Shown: positions 8,616 to 16,751, numbered from the stretch's first letter. The stretch: DNA of 64,000 nucleotides from Fretibacterium fastidiosum (GCF_964642095.1 NZ_OZ209244.1:2728001-2792000), one strand, 5' to 3'. Notes: generated from the sequence alone by a model not told the origin. Made by a program: numbers and translations.

Positions 8616-9015
8616 TCACTTATTCTTTTGCTCCTCAATGTATTTAAGCACTGTTTTTTCCGAAATATGCCCTACGGATTCACAATAGTACGAACGCGTC
8701 CAAAGGGAAGGCATCTTCAAGAGATGGGGAAATTCTAAACGCAAAAAACGCGAAGTGTAGCCCTTAAATTGCTGGACTACATAGTGTGGTGCGTTTACCA
8801 GGTTTTGTTTTGACGAAAAGATGAACATGATCCGGCATAACCTTCAATCTTGCGATAGATACGCCAATTTCTTCGACTTTCTCATACAGAAGCTCCTTTA
8901 GTCTGCTTTCTACGTCGCCCACCAGCACCCTGCGCCTGTATTTAGGACACCAGATGAGGTGGTAGCCAATATTAAAAACACACGTTTTAGATTGCGTCCA
9001 TCGTTGTGACGACAT
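8616..9015 (-). pseudogene. tnpA: IS200/IS605 family transposase TnpA, frameshifted
   Basis: TnpA is the Y1 (HUH) transposase that moves single-stranded IS200/IS605 elements. The 5' part (9015 to about 8800) encodes CVFNIGYHLIWCPKYRRRVL and the HUH motif in MPDHVHLFVK. The 3' part, in another frame, encodes NAPHYVVQQFKGYTSRFLR, LWTRSYYCESVG and the catalytic-tyrosine helix ending LKYIEEQKNK. The frames switch near the A-rich AAAACAAAACC at about 8795-8810, and frame A stops at 8764. Together they give one normal-length TnpA of roughly 133 residues. A single-base loss is the simplest reading; programmed frameshifting at the A-rich run cannot be excluded. Lower GC than its neighbours fits a mobile origin. 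Confidence 0.85.
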
Positions 9016-9278
9016 AAAAAAAGTTTAACATGAATGTAGATAAACGACAAGAATCAAACCCAAATCCACAGGTTGCGATGGCTTTATCGGCGCTCAAGCC
9101 CGTCGTTGTACAGGTTAAGCCGATACTGACCTTTCACCCGTCAGGTGCAGCAGAAAATGTGCAAAACCGGTTTCCGACGCACGTTAAAAACTTTGCCTGT
9201 GGTTTGGGGTCAAAAACAAAGGCGAACGCCGACGAGTTGGCGGCGTTGCGGACCGCAGGTTTCGTGAAGCGACTCTTC

Positions 9279-9302
9279 ATCCCGCGGCTAAAGTCGCGGG
9301 AT
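9279..9302 (+). repeat. Hairpin resembling IS200/IS605 right end
   Basis: A perfect 8-bp inverted repeat (ATCCCGCG / CGCGGGAT) with the 8-base loop GCTAAAGT. The CCGCGGCTAAAG-type sequence is a common right-end hairpin in IS200/IS605 elements, recognised by TnpA as single-stranded DNA. The matching left-end hairpin was not found near 8500-8615. Confidence 0.55.
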
Positions 9303-9322
9303 GTCCTGTCGCACTGTCGGAA

Positions 9323-9354
9323 GGGGCGGCCTGAAGGCCGCTCCCGGATTTTTT
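9323..9354 (+). terminator. Rho-independent terminator reading rightward
   Basis: GGGGCGGCC-tgaa-GGCCGCTCC forms a 9-bp stem (one G-U pair), and CGGA then TTTTTT follows on the plus strand. No plus-strand gene ends here, so it would stop any transcript from the IS remnant. On the minus strand the same stem lies just beyond the DUF3798 gene and could also help end that transcript, though its T-run is poor. Confidence 0.55.
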
Positions 9355-9387
9355 GTTTTCTCCTGCGCTCCCCCTGCCGGAGGGCGT

Positions 9388-10608
9388 TCATCGTCCGATC
9401 CGGAGGTATTTTTCCGGAACCTCGACCTCCGTGATCCCCAGGTACCCCTGGCCAAGGATGTAGATATCCTGGTTCACCAGCACCACGTTCCTGAGGCAGG
9501 TGCCGGTCCCTGGGTCCACGTAGTGCACGGCACTCCACCGGGCGCCCGGCGTGTGCGCTTCGTAGCAGGCCTTCAGGTCGTCCAGGCTCTCCAGGCGGGC
9601 CTTCCCCTCAACGCATCGCTTGCCGAACTCCGCCAGGGCCACGATGTTAGTGAAATCGTAGGAGAACGTCCCCGTCCCGATGCGGCCCCCGGCGCCAGCC
9701 TCCACCACGGAGCGCTCCACCTTTTTGAGGATGGCGGGCCAGTTCCCCTTCTCCTTCGAGAGGTCGATCCCCAGCGCCCCGGGCAGCCCCATGACGGGGG
9801 AGAAGAGGTCCACCACGTAACCGCCCAGGGAGACGATCCGCATCAGCATGGGCTCGATGTGCGCGTAGTTGGTGCACAGGAAGGCCGTGTCCTTGCCGTA
9901 CTTGTTCAGCCAGGTGGGCATCTTCTCCAGGATGAACTGCTGGGCGCCCGCCATGCCGACATCGCTGAGGGGGTCGGGGGCCATCTCGAAGAAGAACTCG
10001 AGCCCCAGGTCCTTGCAGGCCTCCTCCATGATGACGCGTCTGCGCCCCAGGGTCTCGAAGCTCATGTGGCGCGGGAAGGAGATGTGGACGAACTTCTTGG
10101 CCCCGACGCGCTTGGCGGCCAGGGGAATCAGGTAACCGCGGCTGAAGCTGTCCGCGTTCACCACCAGGTCCGCGGCCGTGCCGGCGATGTTCAGGTCCTC
10201 GTGGGCCTCGCCCACAAGCAGCAGGATGTCGGGGCGCCGTTCCCGGACGTGGCGGAGCCCTTCCGTTGTGCCCGGAACGCCCTGGCTGATAACGATCACC
10301 TTCATCTTGGGGTCGTCGGCGAGCCCCACCAGCTGGCTGATGGTGGTCTCCATCTCCGAGACGAACCGGTCGGGGTACGTGACGTGGACGATCATGCCCC
10401 CGCGTTTGGTGCTGCCGTATTGGTTGATCAGGCTCTCGGCGCCGCGGGTGGCGTCCTCGGTCGCCGAGACGGTGCCGGTCATGATGCCGATGTGGAAATC
10501 GGCCTGGGCCAGGGCGGGGCTCGAGAGGACGGTCGAGAGCAGGAGCGCAGCCAGGAGGAGTGCCCCGCCGGGGCGGGGGAGGGGAATACGGGAACGGACG
10601 TGTTGCAT
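9388..10608 (-). CDS. DUF3798 periplasmic-binding-like protein
   Basis: This is a 406-residue secreted protein of the DUF3798 family, which is frequent in Synergistota and some clostridia and resembles Bmp-type periplasmic binding proteins. The ATG at 10608 has GAGGTG upstream and is followed by a signal peptide (GGALLLAALLLSTVLSSPALA). The mature part has alternating beta/alpha segments: FHIGIMTGTVSATEDATRGAE, MKVIVISQGVPGTTEGL, DILLLVGEAHEDLNIAGTAADLVVN and KFVHISFPRHMSF. It may bind a small ligand outside the membrane, but no permease lies beside it and its ligand is unknown. A strong promoter (10812-10841) and a leader terminator (10637-10667) suggest regulated expression. Confidence 0.85.
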   Translation of the reverse strand: MQHVRSRIPLPRPGGALLLAALLLSTVLSSPALAQADFHIGIMTGTVSATEDATRGAESLINQYGSTKRGGMIVHVTYPDRFVSEMETTISQLVGLADDPKMKVIVISQGVPGTTEGLRHVRERRPDILLLVGEAHEDLNIAGTAADLVVNADSFSRGYLIPLAAKRVGAKKFVHISFPRHMSFETLGRRRVIMEEACKDLGLEFFFEMAPDPLSDVGMAGAQQFILEKMPTWLNKYGKDTAFLCTNYAHIEPMLMRIVSLGGYVVDLFSPVMGLPGALGIDLSKEKGNWPAILKKVERSVVEAGAGGRIGTGTFSYDFTNIVALAEFGKRCVEGKARLESLDDLKACYEAHTPGARWSAVHYVDPGTGTCLRNVVLVNQDIYILGQGYLGITEVEVPEKYLRIGR

Positions 10609-10636
10609 GACGATCACCTCATCATTGATGGAGGCG

Positions 10637-10667
10637 AACAAAAAGAGCACTGTCCTCGACAGCGCTC
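10637..10667 (-). terminator. Intrinsic terminator in the DUF3798 leader (candidate attenuator)
   Basis: On the minus strand GAGCGCTGTC-gag-GACAGTGCTC (one G-U pair) is followed directly by TTTTTGTT. It lies inside the 5' leader, between the promoter at 10812-10841 and the start codon at 10608, so it would stop transcription before the gene unless an alternative fold forms. No known riboswitch consensus was recognised in the roughly 140 bases upstream of it. Confidence 0.6.
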
Positions 10668-10811
10668 CGCGATGAGTGTAGCTCAAACCTCAACAGCGGA
10701 CGCGACCATGCACCGTACGATCCCTCGTTTCGTTCCACAGCGACATCCCATCTGCAGACACTTGACGCGCATGGCCTACTCTGTTTGCAGCCTTCGTAAA
10801 TTGCCCTAATC

Positions 10812-10841
10812 ATTATAAAGAGGAAAGGGAGGAGATGTCAA
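10812..10841 (-). promoter_or_regulatory. Sigma-70-type promoter for the DUF3798 gene
   Basis: Minus-strand TTGACA (10836-10841), an 18-bp spacer and TATAAT (10812-10817): both boxes match consensus perfectly. The predicted start is near 10805, giving a 5' leader of about 195 nt before the DUF3798 start codon. The rest of 10842-10954 holds nothing recognisable. Confidence 0.75.
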
Positions 10842-10954
10842 CGGAGTCCGCCGGTCCCCAATCCACAGGAAGTGTAAATGCAGTGTAAGTCGATGAAGCC
10901 GTCAGAGGAAGTTTTAAAAAAATCGGCTCTTCCGGCCCTCCTCTGCCGTCAAAA

Positions 10955-10992
10955 CTGACAGCCCGTGAGCGCCAGCAAACGGCTGCCGGAAG
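10955..10992 (+). repeat. Dispersed intergenic repeat R2, copy 1
   Basis: A 38-bp sequence (core CCCGTGAGCG, then AACGGCTGCCGGAAG) that matches 18311-18348 at about 35 of 38 positions and recurs inverted at 27326-27363. It sits 1 bp beyond the 3' end of the GNAT gene. The central GTGAGCGCCAGCAAACGGC region can form a short imperfect hairpin. Function unknown. Confidence 0.6.
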
Positions 10993-10993
10993 A

Positions 10994-11410
10994 TCAGGAG
11001 TACTCGATCGGACAGCGCATGAGCATCATCAGGCCCCGCTGCGTCTCAAAGCCCCGGCCCCTGAGGAAGCGCATCCACCCGGTGGTGTAGGCCATGACGA
11101 TGGGGATGTTGCGGATGGCCGGGTGGGTCAGGGCGTAGTCCGCCAGGGCGCCCCCCAGCCCACGACCCTGGTGCGCGGGGTGCACGATGACGTCCCACAG
11201 GGACGCCCTGTAGACGAAATCCGTGATGATCCGGCAGAACCCCACGAGTTTGTCGTCGTGCCGGGCCGAGAAGCAGAGGCTCGTCCCGTCGATCATGGCC
11301 TGGATCCCCTCGACGGAGCGGCTGTGTCCCCACTCCGTGTAACGATAAAGGCTCTGGAGCTCCCGCGCGTTCACCGCCAATTTGCTGTCGTAGAAAAGGT
11401 AGTCCTCCAT
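10994..11410 (-). CDS. GNAT family N-acetyltransferase
   Basis: A 138-residue GNAT protein that would transfer an acetyl group from acetyl-CoA to an unknown amine. It shows the GNAT core strands (SLCFSARHDDKLVGFCRII), the acetyl-CoA pyrophosphate loop HQGRGLGGALADYAL (R/QGxGxG/A type) and a C-terminal strand with FLRGRGFETQRGLMMLM. The length is near the minimal domain. The ATG at 11410 is the only convincing start. It is a single gene with no clear operon partner. Confidence 0.87.
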   Translation of the reverse strand: MEDYLFYDSKLAVNARELQSLYRYTEWGHSRSVEGIQAMIDGTSLCFSARHDDKLVGFCRIITDFVYRASLWDVIVHPAHQGRGLGGALADYALTHPAIRNIPIVMAYTTGWMRFLRGRGFETQRGLMMLMRCPIEYS

Positions 11411-11460
11411 ATCGGCCTCCGTCCCTCATGGGGCCCTTGTGTCTGGGGCCGCGCTGCGGC

Positions 11461-12585
11461 TCATTCTTGAAAGGAAAGTCGAACGTTGACCGGCCCCTCG
11501 GTGTGGATGTCCCCCGACGCCAGGCCGTTGACGATGACGGGCGCGTGGATGGACCTCAACGCCTCCACGGCGTCGAAGAACTCCTCGCCTCGAAGCGTGC
11601 CGACGTTGTTCGTGGCCGGGTCCGGGAGCACGCCCTCGTGGATGGCGCTCATCTTCAGATCGCGCAGGAAGCCGTGCAGCGCCTCCTCCGCGTCGAAGTC
11701 CTGGGCCTGAGCGTTGTACACCCGTCGGTAGATGACGTCGCCGTCGGAATAGATCAGGAGGCTCCTGCCCGCCTCAAAGCGCACGCTCACCTCCTCGCCG
11801 AAGGCCACGTTCTCGCGGGAGATGGCGCGGACGTAGAGGCGGTCCGGCGCGTCCTCAAGCCGCTTCAGCAGGGAAGCCTCCTCCACCGGATCGAACGTGA
11901 CGGAGACGCCCCGCGGGGTTGACGGCAGGAGCTCCGACATCCGCACCAGGACCGCGACACGGGCTCTCTGCTTGAGGTCCTCCAACTCCTTTCGGGCCTC
12001 CGCCTCGGACGTGCCCGGTTCAAAGGCCCCCTGGGCCAGGAGGACGTTGGCGCTCAGGGCGATCGACCCGCTGCGCATGGTGCGAAGCGCCTGCTTCAGC
12101 TGCTCCGACTCGTCCCTCAGGCCCTGGACGGAGGCGGTCAGGTCGGACTTCTCCTGCTCCAGGAGCAGGCGGTCGTTGCGAAGGGAGTCCAGGTCCAGCC
12201 GGGCGAGGTCCAGGCTTGCCGTGGTGACCTGCATCCTCACCTGCTGTTCGGCGAGCGCCTCCTGGGCCTGGTCGGCGATCTCCTGGCTCTGGTTCAGCTG
12301 AAAGCGCAGGTCCAGGAGCTGCTGTTGAATGTAGTTCATGCTGAAGAGGGCGGTGCGCACGTCCTGGGAGAACGCGGAGAGCACCCCAAGGACGATCACG
12401 GTGATGACCCCGCCCGTGATGGCGGTGATCAGGCGGCTGGTGTGCTTGGGGCGCAGGCCGAAGATGGATATCCTCTGCTTCCCGTACCGGAACCCAAGGA
12501 CGTCCCCCAGAAAGGCCAGCGCAGCGCTGCCCAGGATCAGGGATAAGATCAAAAACCAGTTGGCGCCGGAACCGGAAAAATTCAA
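11461..12585 (-). CDS. DUF3084 domain membrane-anchored coiled-coil protein
   Basis: The 374-residue product has two N-terminal membrane segments (WFLILSLILGSAALAFLGDVL and AITGGVITVIVLGVLSAF) with the DUF3084 intervening motif FRYGKQRISIFGLRPKHTSRL. A long coiled coil follows (about residues 75-190, QQQLLDLRFQLNQSQEIADQ, then LLLEQEKSDLTASVQGL) and then a mixed C-terminal domain. DUF3084 proteins occur in Synergistota and cyanobacteria; their role is unknown. The TTG at 12585 is chosen because GAAGGAG lies 9 bp upstream; a TTG 24 bases earlier lies before that site. Confidence 0.85.
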   Translation of the reverse strand: MNFSGSGANWFLILSLILGSAALAFLGDVLGFRYGKQRISIFGLRPKHTSRLITAITGGVITVIVLGVLSAFSQDVRTALFSMNYIQQQLLDLRFQLNQSQEIADQAQEALAEQQVRMQVTTASLDLARLDLDSLRNDRLLLEQEKSDLTASVQGLRDESEQLKQALRTMRSGSIALSANVLLAQGAFEPGTSEAEARKELEDLKQRARVAVLVRMSELLPSTPRGVSVTFDPVEEASLLKRLEDAPDRLYVRAISRENVAFGEEVSVRFEAGRSLLIYSDGDVIYRRVYNAQAQDFDAEEALHGFLRDLKMSAIHEGVLPDPATNNVGTLRGEEFFDAVEALRSIHAPVIVNGLASGDIHTEGPVNVRLSFQE

Positions 12586-12734
12586 CGGTGAGCTCTCCTT
12601 CGCTGTCAAACGATGCGCGGTCCGCGCGGCGGGGATCGAGAAGCCTTTTAACGATACTCTGAAAATTATAGCGACGGAGCGCGGGCGCGTCCTCTTTGTT
12701 TTCGCCTATTTCGCAGCGGCTCAGCGGGGAACGG

Positions 12735-12760
12735 AAAAGGGGACGGGCAACCCCGTCCCC
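12735..12760 (-). terminator. Rho-independent terminator after pth
   Basis: On the minus strand GGGGACGGG-gttg-CCCGTCCCC forms a perfect 9-bp stem followed by TTTTCC. It lies about 30 bp beyond the pth stop and probably ends the glmU-prs-rplY-pth transcript. Confidence 0.65.
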
Positions 12761-12789
12761 TACACGGCAAACGAAAGAGAGCTGACGGC

Positions 12790-13344
12790 TCAAGGGGCCG
12801 AAGGGCCGTTCACCTTCGACATCGCCTTCTGGACGTCCATGGTGAGCCAGGCCTCGACGGCCTCCTCCACGCGGTCCAGGACGGAGGGCAGGAGCTCGCG
12901 CTCCTCGGCGGTCAGGTGCCCCAGAACGCGGCTCACCATGCTGCCCGGACCGCTGCCCAGGCCGATGCGCAGGCGCGGGACCGAGAGCGTCCCCAGGGCG
13001 CCCAGGACGGATGCCAGGCCGTTGTGCCCTCCCGCGCTGCCCTGAGCCCGCAGCCTGAGCCCCCCGTAGGGAAGCGCCAGGTCGTCGTAGACGATCAGGA
13101 CGTCCTCCGGGGCAAGTTTGTAGAAGTCGAAAGCCTCCCGCACCGACTGTCCGCTGAGGTTCATGAAGGTCAGCGGCTTCAGGAGGACGCCGAAGCCGGC
13201 GCGCCAGAACTCCCCGCGAAACTTCAGCTGCGGCTTCCCCAGTCCGAAGCGCTGCGCCAGATGGTCCACGGACAGCCAGCCCATGTTGTGCCGCGTGAAG
13301 GCATACTCTTCGCCTGGGTTGCCCAGCCCCGCTATCAACTTCAT
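12790..13344 (-). CDS. pth: Peptidyl-tRNA hydrolase
   Basis: Pth releases tRNA from peptidyl-tRNA that drops off ribosomes, an essential recycling step. The 184-residue product shows the full signature: LIAGLGNPGEEYAFTRHNMGW with N9 and catalytic H19, LLKPLTFMNLSGQSV, IVYDDLALPYGGLRLR and GSAGGHNGL. Length is normal. The ATG at 13344 is used; a TTG five codons earlier is also open, and neither has a strong ribosome-binding site. It follows rplY by 23 bp, in the order glmU-prs-rplY-pth common in many bacteria. Confidence 0.96.
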   Translation of the reverse strand: MKLIAGLGNPGEEYAFTRHNMGWLSVDHLAQRFGLGKPQLKFRGEFWRAGFGVLLKPLTFMNLSGQSVREAFDFYKLAPEDVLIVYDDLALPYGGLRLRAQGSAGGHNGLASVLGALGTLSVPRLRIGLGSGPGSMVSRVLGHLTAEERELLPSVLDRVEEAVEAWLTMDVQKAMSKVNGPSAP

Positions 13345-13367
13345 GGGAGCTTGGTCCAAAGGGGCGT

Positions 13368-14042
13368 TTACTCGGACTTCTCCCCGTCGCCCTCCGCTTC
13401 CCTGGCCGCCTTGCCCTTGGCCACGACCTCGACGTCAGCGGGCTCTTCGCCCTCCGCCGCTGCGGACTCCCCGACGCCCCTCGACATGACGACGACGGCC
13501 ACGATCTCATCCGGATCGGCCTTGAGCTCGACGCCCTCCGGCAGAGCCAGGTCGCGCACATGGATGGCGTCGCCGATCTGAAGCGCGGAGACGTCAACGG
13601 TGAGCACGTCTGGAATGTTCATGGGCAGGGTCTCCACCTCCACCTCCCGCAGCGTCTCGAGGACGCCGCCGTCCTTGACGCCGGGCGCGCTCTCGCGGCC
13701 GAGGACCTCGATGGGAATGTTGACCGTGATCTTGCGGCCCTTGATCAGGCGCAGGAAGTCCACGTGCAGGGGGCAGTCCGTAAGGGGGTTGACCTGCACC
13801 TCGCGGATGATGCACATCTCCTCCGTGCCGTCCGGCAGCGTCACGTTCAGGCGCATGGACTCCCAACGGCCCGTGGCCAGGATGCGCTCGACGTCCCGGG
13901 TCTTCAACTTGCCCTGGACGGACTTCTCCATCTGGGGCCCGTAGAAGATGCAGGGCGTGTACCCCTTCCTGCGAAGCCTCCCGTTCGCTCCCTTGCCGGT
14001 TTCCTCTCTGGGCTCCATCACTAGCGTTACTCGCTCAGACAC
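13368..14042 (-). CDS. rplY: 50S ribosomal protein L25/general stress protein Ctc
   Basis: L25 binds 5S rRNA. The 224-residue product is the long, two-domain Ctc form: an N-terminal L25 domain (LVMEPREETGKGANGRLRRKGYTPCIFYG) and a C-terminal TL5 beta domain (VNIPIEVLGRESAPGVKDGGVLE, VTVDVSALQIGDAIHVRDL), with an acidic, low-complexity tail. The GTG at 14042 has AAAGGAG 9 bp upstream; the reading open further upstream is not homologous. It lies between prs and pth. A TATAAT-like box at 14103-14108 on the minus strand could give extra local expression. Confidence 0.93.
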   Translation of the reverse strand: MSERVTLVMEPREETGKGANGRLRRKGYTPCIFYGPQMEKSVQGKLKTRDVERILATGRWESMRLNVTLPDGTEEMCIIREVQVNPLTDCPLHVDFLRLIKGRKITVNIPIEVLGRESAPGVKDGGVLETLREVEVETLPMNIPDVLTVDVSALQIGDAIHVRDLALPEGVELKADPDEIVAVVVMSRGVGESAAAEGEEPADVEVVAKGKAAREAEGDGEKSE

Positions 14043-14129
14043 ACTCAACAGCTCCTTTGCAAACTCAAAAGTATGTCGCCCCTCCTGGGGCGGACAGGAC
14101 AAGATTATACAACAGCCCTGGGCTTCAGG

Positions 14130-15089
14130 TTAATTGTCGAAGAGGCTGCTCACGGACCGCTCGCTGTGGACCCTCATGATGGCCTCCGCGAAGAGCGGCG
14201 CGATGGACAGCTGTTGCACCCTGGAGGAACGCTTGGCCTCCGGCATGGGGATCGTGTCGGAGAAGATCAGCTTCTCGATGACGGACTTCTCGATGCGCTC
14301 CATCGCCGGCCCCGACAGGACCGCGTGGGTCGCGCAGGCGAAGACCCGCCGGCAGCCCCGCTCCTTCAGGCCGGCGGCCGCGTTGCAGATCGTGCCCGCC
14401 GTGTCGATGATGTCGTCCACCAGGATGGCCGTCTTGCCCTCCACCTCTCCGATGATGTCCATGACCTCCGAGACGTTGGCCACCTCGTGGGAGCGGCGCT
14501 TGTCCACGATGGCGAGGTCCGACTTCAGCATGATCGCGAAGCTGCGGGCCCGCGAGACGCCCCCCACGTCGGGGGAGACCACGACGACCTCGCCCTTTGG
14601 AATCTCCTCCGACAGGCTGTCGCGGAAGTAGGACGCGAGAAGGGGCATCCCGGTCAGGTGATCGACGGGGATGTCGAAGAAGCCCTGAATCTGCCCTGCA
14701 TGCAGGTCCGCCGTGATCACGCGGTCCACGCCGCTGTGGGTCAGGAGGTTCGCGACGAGTTTCGCCGTAATGGGCTCACGCGGCTTGGTCTTGCGATCCT
14801 GACGAGCGTAGCCGAAATAGGGGATGACGGCGTTCACGCGGTAGGCCGAGGCCCGCTTGAAGGCGTCCGACATGATCCACAGCTGAATCAGGTTGTCGTT
14901 GGCGGGCTCACAGGTGGGCTGCACCACGAAGACGTCCGCGCCCCGCACGCTCTCGTCCAACGAGAGCCCCAGCTCGCCGTCCGAGAAACGATAGTGCCTC
15001 GCGGCGGAGAGCCGGACGCCCAACTCGCTGCAGATGCGTTTGGCAAAATCCGGATGCGCCGTACCCGAAAAAATCTTGAGATCCTTCAT
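14130..15089 (-). CDS. prs: Ribose-phosphate pyrophosphokinase
   Basis: Prs makes PRPP from ribose 5-phosphate and ATP for nucleotide, His and Trp synthesis. The 319-residue product carries the family features in order: MKDLKIFSGTAHPDFA, the ATP-flexible loop PYFGYARQDRKTKPREPI, the metal-binding histidine in TADLHAGQIQGFF, VVSPDVGGVSRA, and the PRPP loop ILVDDIIDTAGT. The ATG at 15089 has AGGAG 10 bp upstream. It sits between glmU and rplY and is probably in one operon with them. Confidence 0.97.
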   Translation of the reverse strand: MKDLKIFSGTAHPDFAKRICSELGVRLSAARHYRFSDGELGLSLDESVRGADVFVVQPTCEPANDNLIQLWIMSDAFKRASAYRVNAVIPYFGYARQDRKTKPREPITAKLVANLLTHSGVDRVITADLHAGQIQGFFDIPVDHLTGMPLLASYFRDSLSEEIPKGEVVVVSPDVGGVSRARSFAIMLKSDLAIVDKRRSHEVANVSEVMDIIGEVEGKTAILVDDIIDTAGTICNAAAGLKERGCRRVFACATHAVLSGPAMERIEKSVIEKLIFSDTIPMPEAKRSSRVQQLSIAPLFAEAIMRVHSERSVSSLFDN

Positions 15090-15112
15090 TCCTGACACGC
15101 TCCTACCCCTGC

Positions 15113-16483
15113 TCAATCCTTAGCCCTACGGGATGCCCAGCCGTCGATGTTGCGCTGACGCGCGCGCCCCACGCCCAAAGCGCCATCGGGAACGGGACCC
15201 GTGATCACGGACCCCGCGGCCGTAGCCGCGCCGTTCCCCATGGTCACGGGAGCCACAAACATGGTGTCCGATCCGACGAAACAGTGGTCCCCAATCTTCG
15301 TCGGATGCTTTTCCCTGCCGTCGTAGTTGCAGGTGATCGTCCCCGCGCCGATGTTGACGCCCAGGCCCAACGTCGCGTCACCGAGGTAGGACAGGTGAGG
15401 CACCTTGCTCCCCTGCCCCACCGTGGTCCTCTTCAGCTCCACGAACTTTCCGGCGAAGGCGCGTTCCGCAAGACAGCACCCATCCCGAATGTAGACGAAG
15501 GGCCCGGCCTTCGAGAAGTCCTTCATTTCGCTGTCCTCGATCAGCACGTGCGCCGCAAGCGTCACCCCGCGGCCCAGCACCGCGTTCGTCAGGATGGAGC
15601 CGGACCCGATGAAGGACCCCTCGCCCACCCGGCTGCGCCCCCACAGCTGGACGTTCGGCATCAACACGACGTCCTGCGCCAGCTCGACGTCCGGGCCGAT
15701 CCAGGCCGAGGCGGGGTCCGCCATCCTCACGCCGCGCTCCATCCAGAACGCGGCGATTCGGTCCCGCATCAGGGCCGAGGCGCGGGCCAGCTCCGCCTGC
15801 GTGTTGACGCCCATCATCTCCTCCTCCGGCATCGGGTAGGCCTCGACGCGGCACCCCTCCTCCGCCATCAGGGACAGGGCGTCCGGAAGGTAGTACTCGC
15901 CCTGCGCGTTGCGGTTCTCGATGCGCCCGATCACGCCCCTGAGGGCGCTTGTCCGAAAGACGTAACAGCCGGCGTTCACCTCGTTCACCCTGCGCTGTTC
16001 GGCGGAGGCGTCCCGATATTCCACGACGCGCACCCCCGACTCGCTGCGGAGGACGCGGCCGTAGGCTCCAGGGTCGCGCGCGACGAAGCTGATGACGGCG
16101 CAGTCCGGGCCCTCCGTCCGGCAGCGTTCCAGGAGGGACCGCAGGCTCTCCGGCCTCATCATCGGGAGGTCCCCATTGAGGACGACGACCGTCTCGAACC
16201 GCTCCCACCAGCCCATCGCCGTGCGCACCGCGTGCGCCGTGCCCAGCTGCTCCCGCTGCCACAGGACCTCGACCTCCGGGAAGCACTCCTTCAGGTGGGC
16301 CTCGACCTGCTCGCCCCCCGAACCGACCAGGACCGCCGTCGCCTCCGCGCCACAGGAGGCGGCGCTCCGCAGCAGGTAATCCAGCATCGGTCGGTCCAGT
16401 ACCGGATGCAGCACCTTAGGAAGCGCGCTCCTCATTCGAGTGCCCTTTCCCGCGGCCATCACAAGAACGCCCAAGTTCTTCAC
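15113..16483 (-). CDS. glmU: Bifunctional GlmU: GlcN-1-P acetyltransferase / GlcNAc-1-P uridyltransferase
   Basis: GlmU makes UDP-GlcNAc for peptidoglycan and LPS. The N-terminal pyrophosphorylase domain has LVMAAGKGTRM, QLGTAHAVRTA, VVLNGDLPMM and NEVNAGCYVF. After about residue 250 comes a left-handed beta-helix acetyltransferase domain (hexapeptide repeats, IGAGTITCNYDG, HCFVGSDTMFVAPVTMG). Length (456 residues) is normal. The GTG at 16483 is taken as start; a TTG at 16474 has GAGG 11 bp upstream and is also plausible. Its 5' end nearly touches the terminator that follows tRNA-Gln, so an own promoter must lie in the short gap or transcription reads through. Confidence 0.95.
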   Translation of the reverse strand: MKNLGVLVMAAGKGTRMRSALPKVLHPVLDRPMLDYLLRSAASCGAEATAVLVGSGGEQVEAHLKECFPEVEVLWQREQLGTAHAVRTAMGWWERFETVVVLNGDLPMMRPESLRSLLERCRTEGPDCAVISFVARDPGAYGRVLRSESGVRVVEYRDASAEQRRVNEVNAGCYVFRTSALRGVIGRIENRNAQGEYYLPDALSLMAEEGCRVEAYPMPEEEMMGVNTQAELARASALMRDRIAAFWMERGVRMADPASAWIGPDVELAQDVVLMPNVQLWGRSRVGEGSFIGSGSILTNAVLGRGVTLAAHVLIEDSEMKDFSKAGPFVYIRDGCCLAERAFAGKFVELKRTTVGQGSKVPHLSYLGDATLGLGVNIGAGTITCNYDGREKHPTKIGDHCFVGSDTMFVAPVTMGNGAATAAGSVITGPVPDGALGVGRARQRNIDGWASRRAKD

Positions 16484-16507
16484 GCCCTCACCCCACTCGT
16501 GGACGGA

Positions 16508-16534
16508 CAAAAAACAAGCGGGATATCTCCCCGC
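16508..16534 (-). terminator. Rho-independent terminator after tRNA-Gln
   Basis: On the minus strand GCGGG-gagatat-CCCGC is followed by TTGTTTTTT. It lies 18 bp downstream of the tRNA-Gln CCA end and just upstream of glmU. Some read-through may feed glmU. Confidence 0.7.
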
Positions 16535-16551
16535 TCGTCAGGAATTCAATT

Positions 16552-16625
16552 TGGCTGGGGTGGCTGGATTCGAACCAGCGATGACGGAGCCAAAGTCCGT
16601 TGCCTTGCCGCTTGGCTACACCCCA
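16552..16625 (-). tRNA. tRNA-Gln (anticodon UUG)
   Basis: The minus strand folds as a complete cloverleaf of 74 nt. The acceptor TGGGGTG pairs with CACCCCA, the D arm contains AGCCAAGCGGCAAGGC, and the anticodon stem ACGGA/TCCGT carries loop CTTTGGC (anticodon TTG). The T arm is GCTGGTTCGAATCCAGC and the CCA end is encoded. The anticodon reads CAA (Gln). Confidence 0.96.
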
Positions 16626-16678
16626 AACGTGCGCCCGGACGCTGTTTGCAAGACGGCGCCGGCAGCATGAAACGATTA

Positions 16679-16707
16679 ATTATTGCCCAAAGCCCCCCGA
16701 ACGTCAA
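16679..16707 (-). promoter_or_regulatory. Promoter of tRNA-Gln
   Basis: Minus-strand TTGACG (16702-16707), a 17-bp spacer and AATAAT (16679-16684). Each box has one mismatch to consensus, the spacing is optimal, and the tRNA starts about 50 bp downstream. Confidence 0.6.
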
Positions 16708-16751
16708 GGTCCGTTCACGGGCCCACCAGAGCGCCCAAAGGGTTCAAGACG

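Larger units (their letters stand above)
9016..9387. mobile_element. Right part of IS200/IS605-like element, no tnpB left
   Basis: This gene-poor stretch follows the tnpA start. The far boundary is a hairpin of the kind found at IS200/IS605 right ends, ATCCCGCG-gctaaagt-CGCGGGAT (9279-9302). In IS605 the divergent tnpB would start here, but only about 260 bp separate tnpA from the hairpin, and no TnpB motif is readable. The stretch may therefore be an internally deleted element keeping only its 3' end. The part just before the hairpin (about 9200-9278) contains short inverted repeats such as GCCGAC/GTTGGC and could be a relic of an omega-RNA-like segment; that is speculative. Confidence 0.5.

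Noticed and set aside
9030..9434. 134-codon plus-strand frame starting MNVDKRQESN
   Set aside because: Crosses the IS right-end hairpin and the terminator; no TnpB motifs or other homology recognised.
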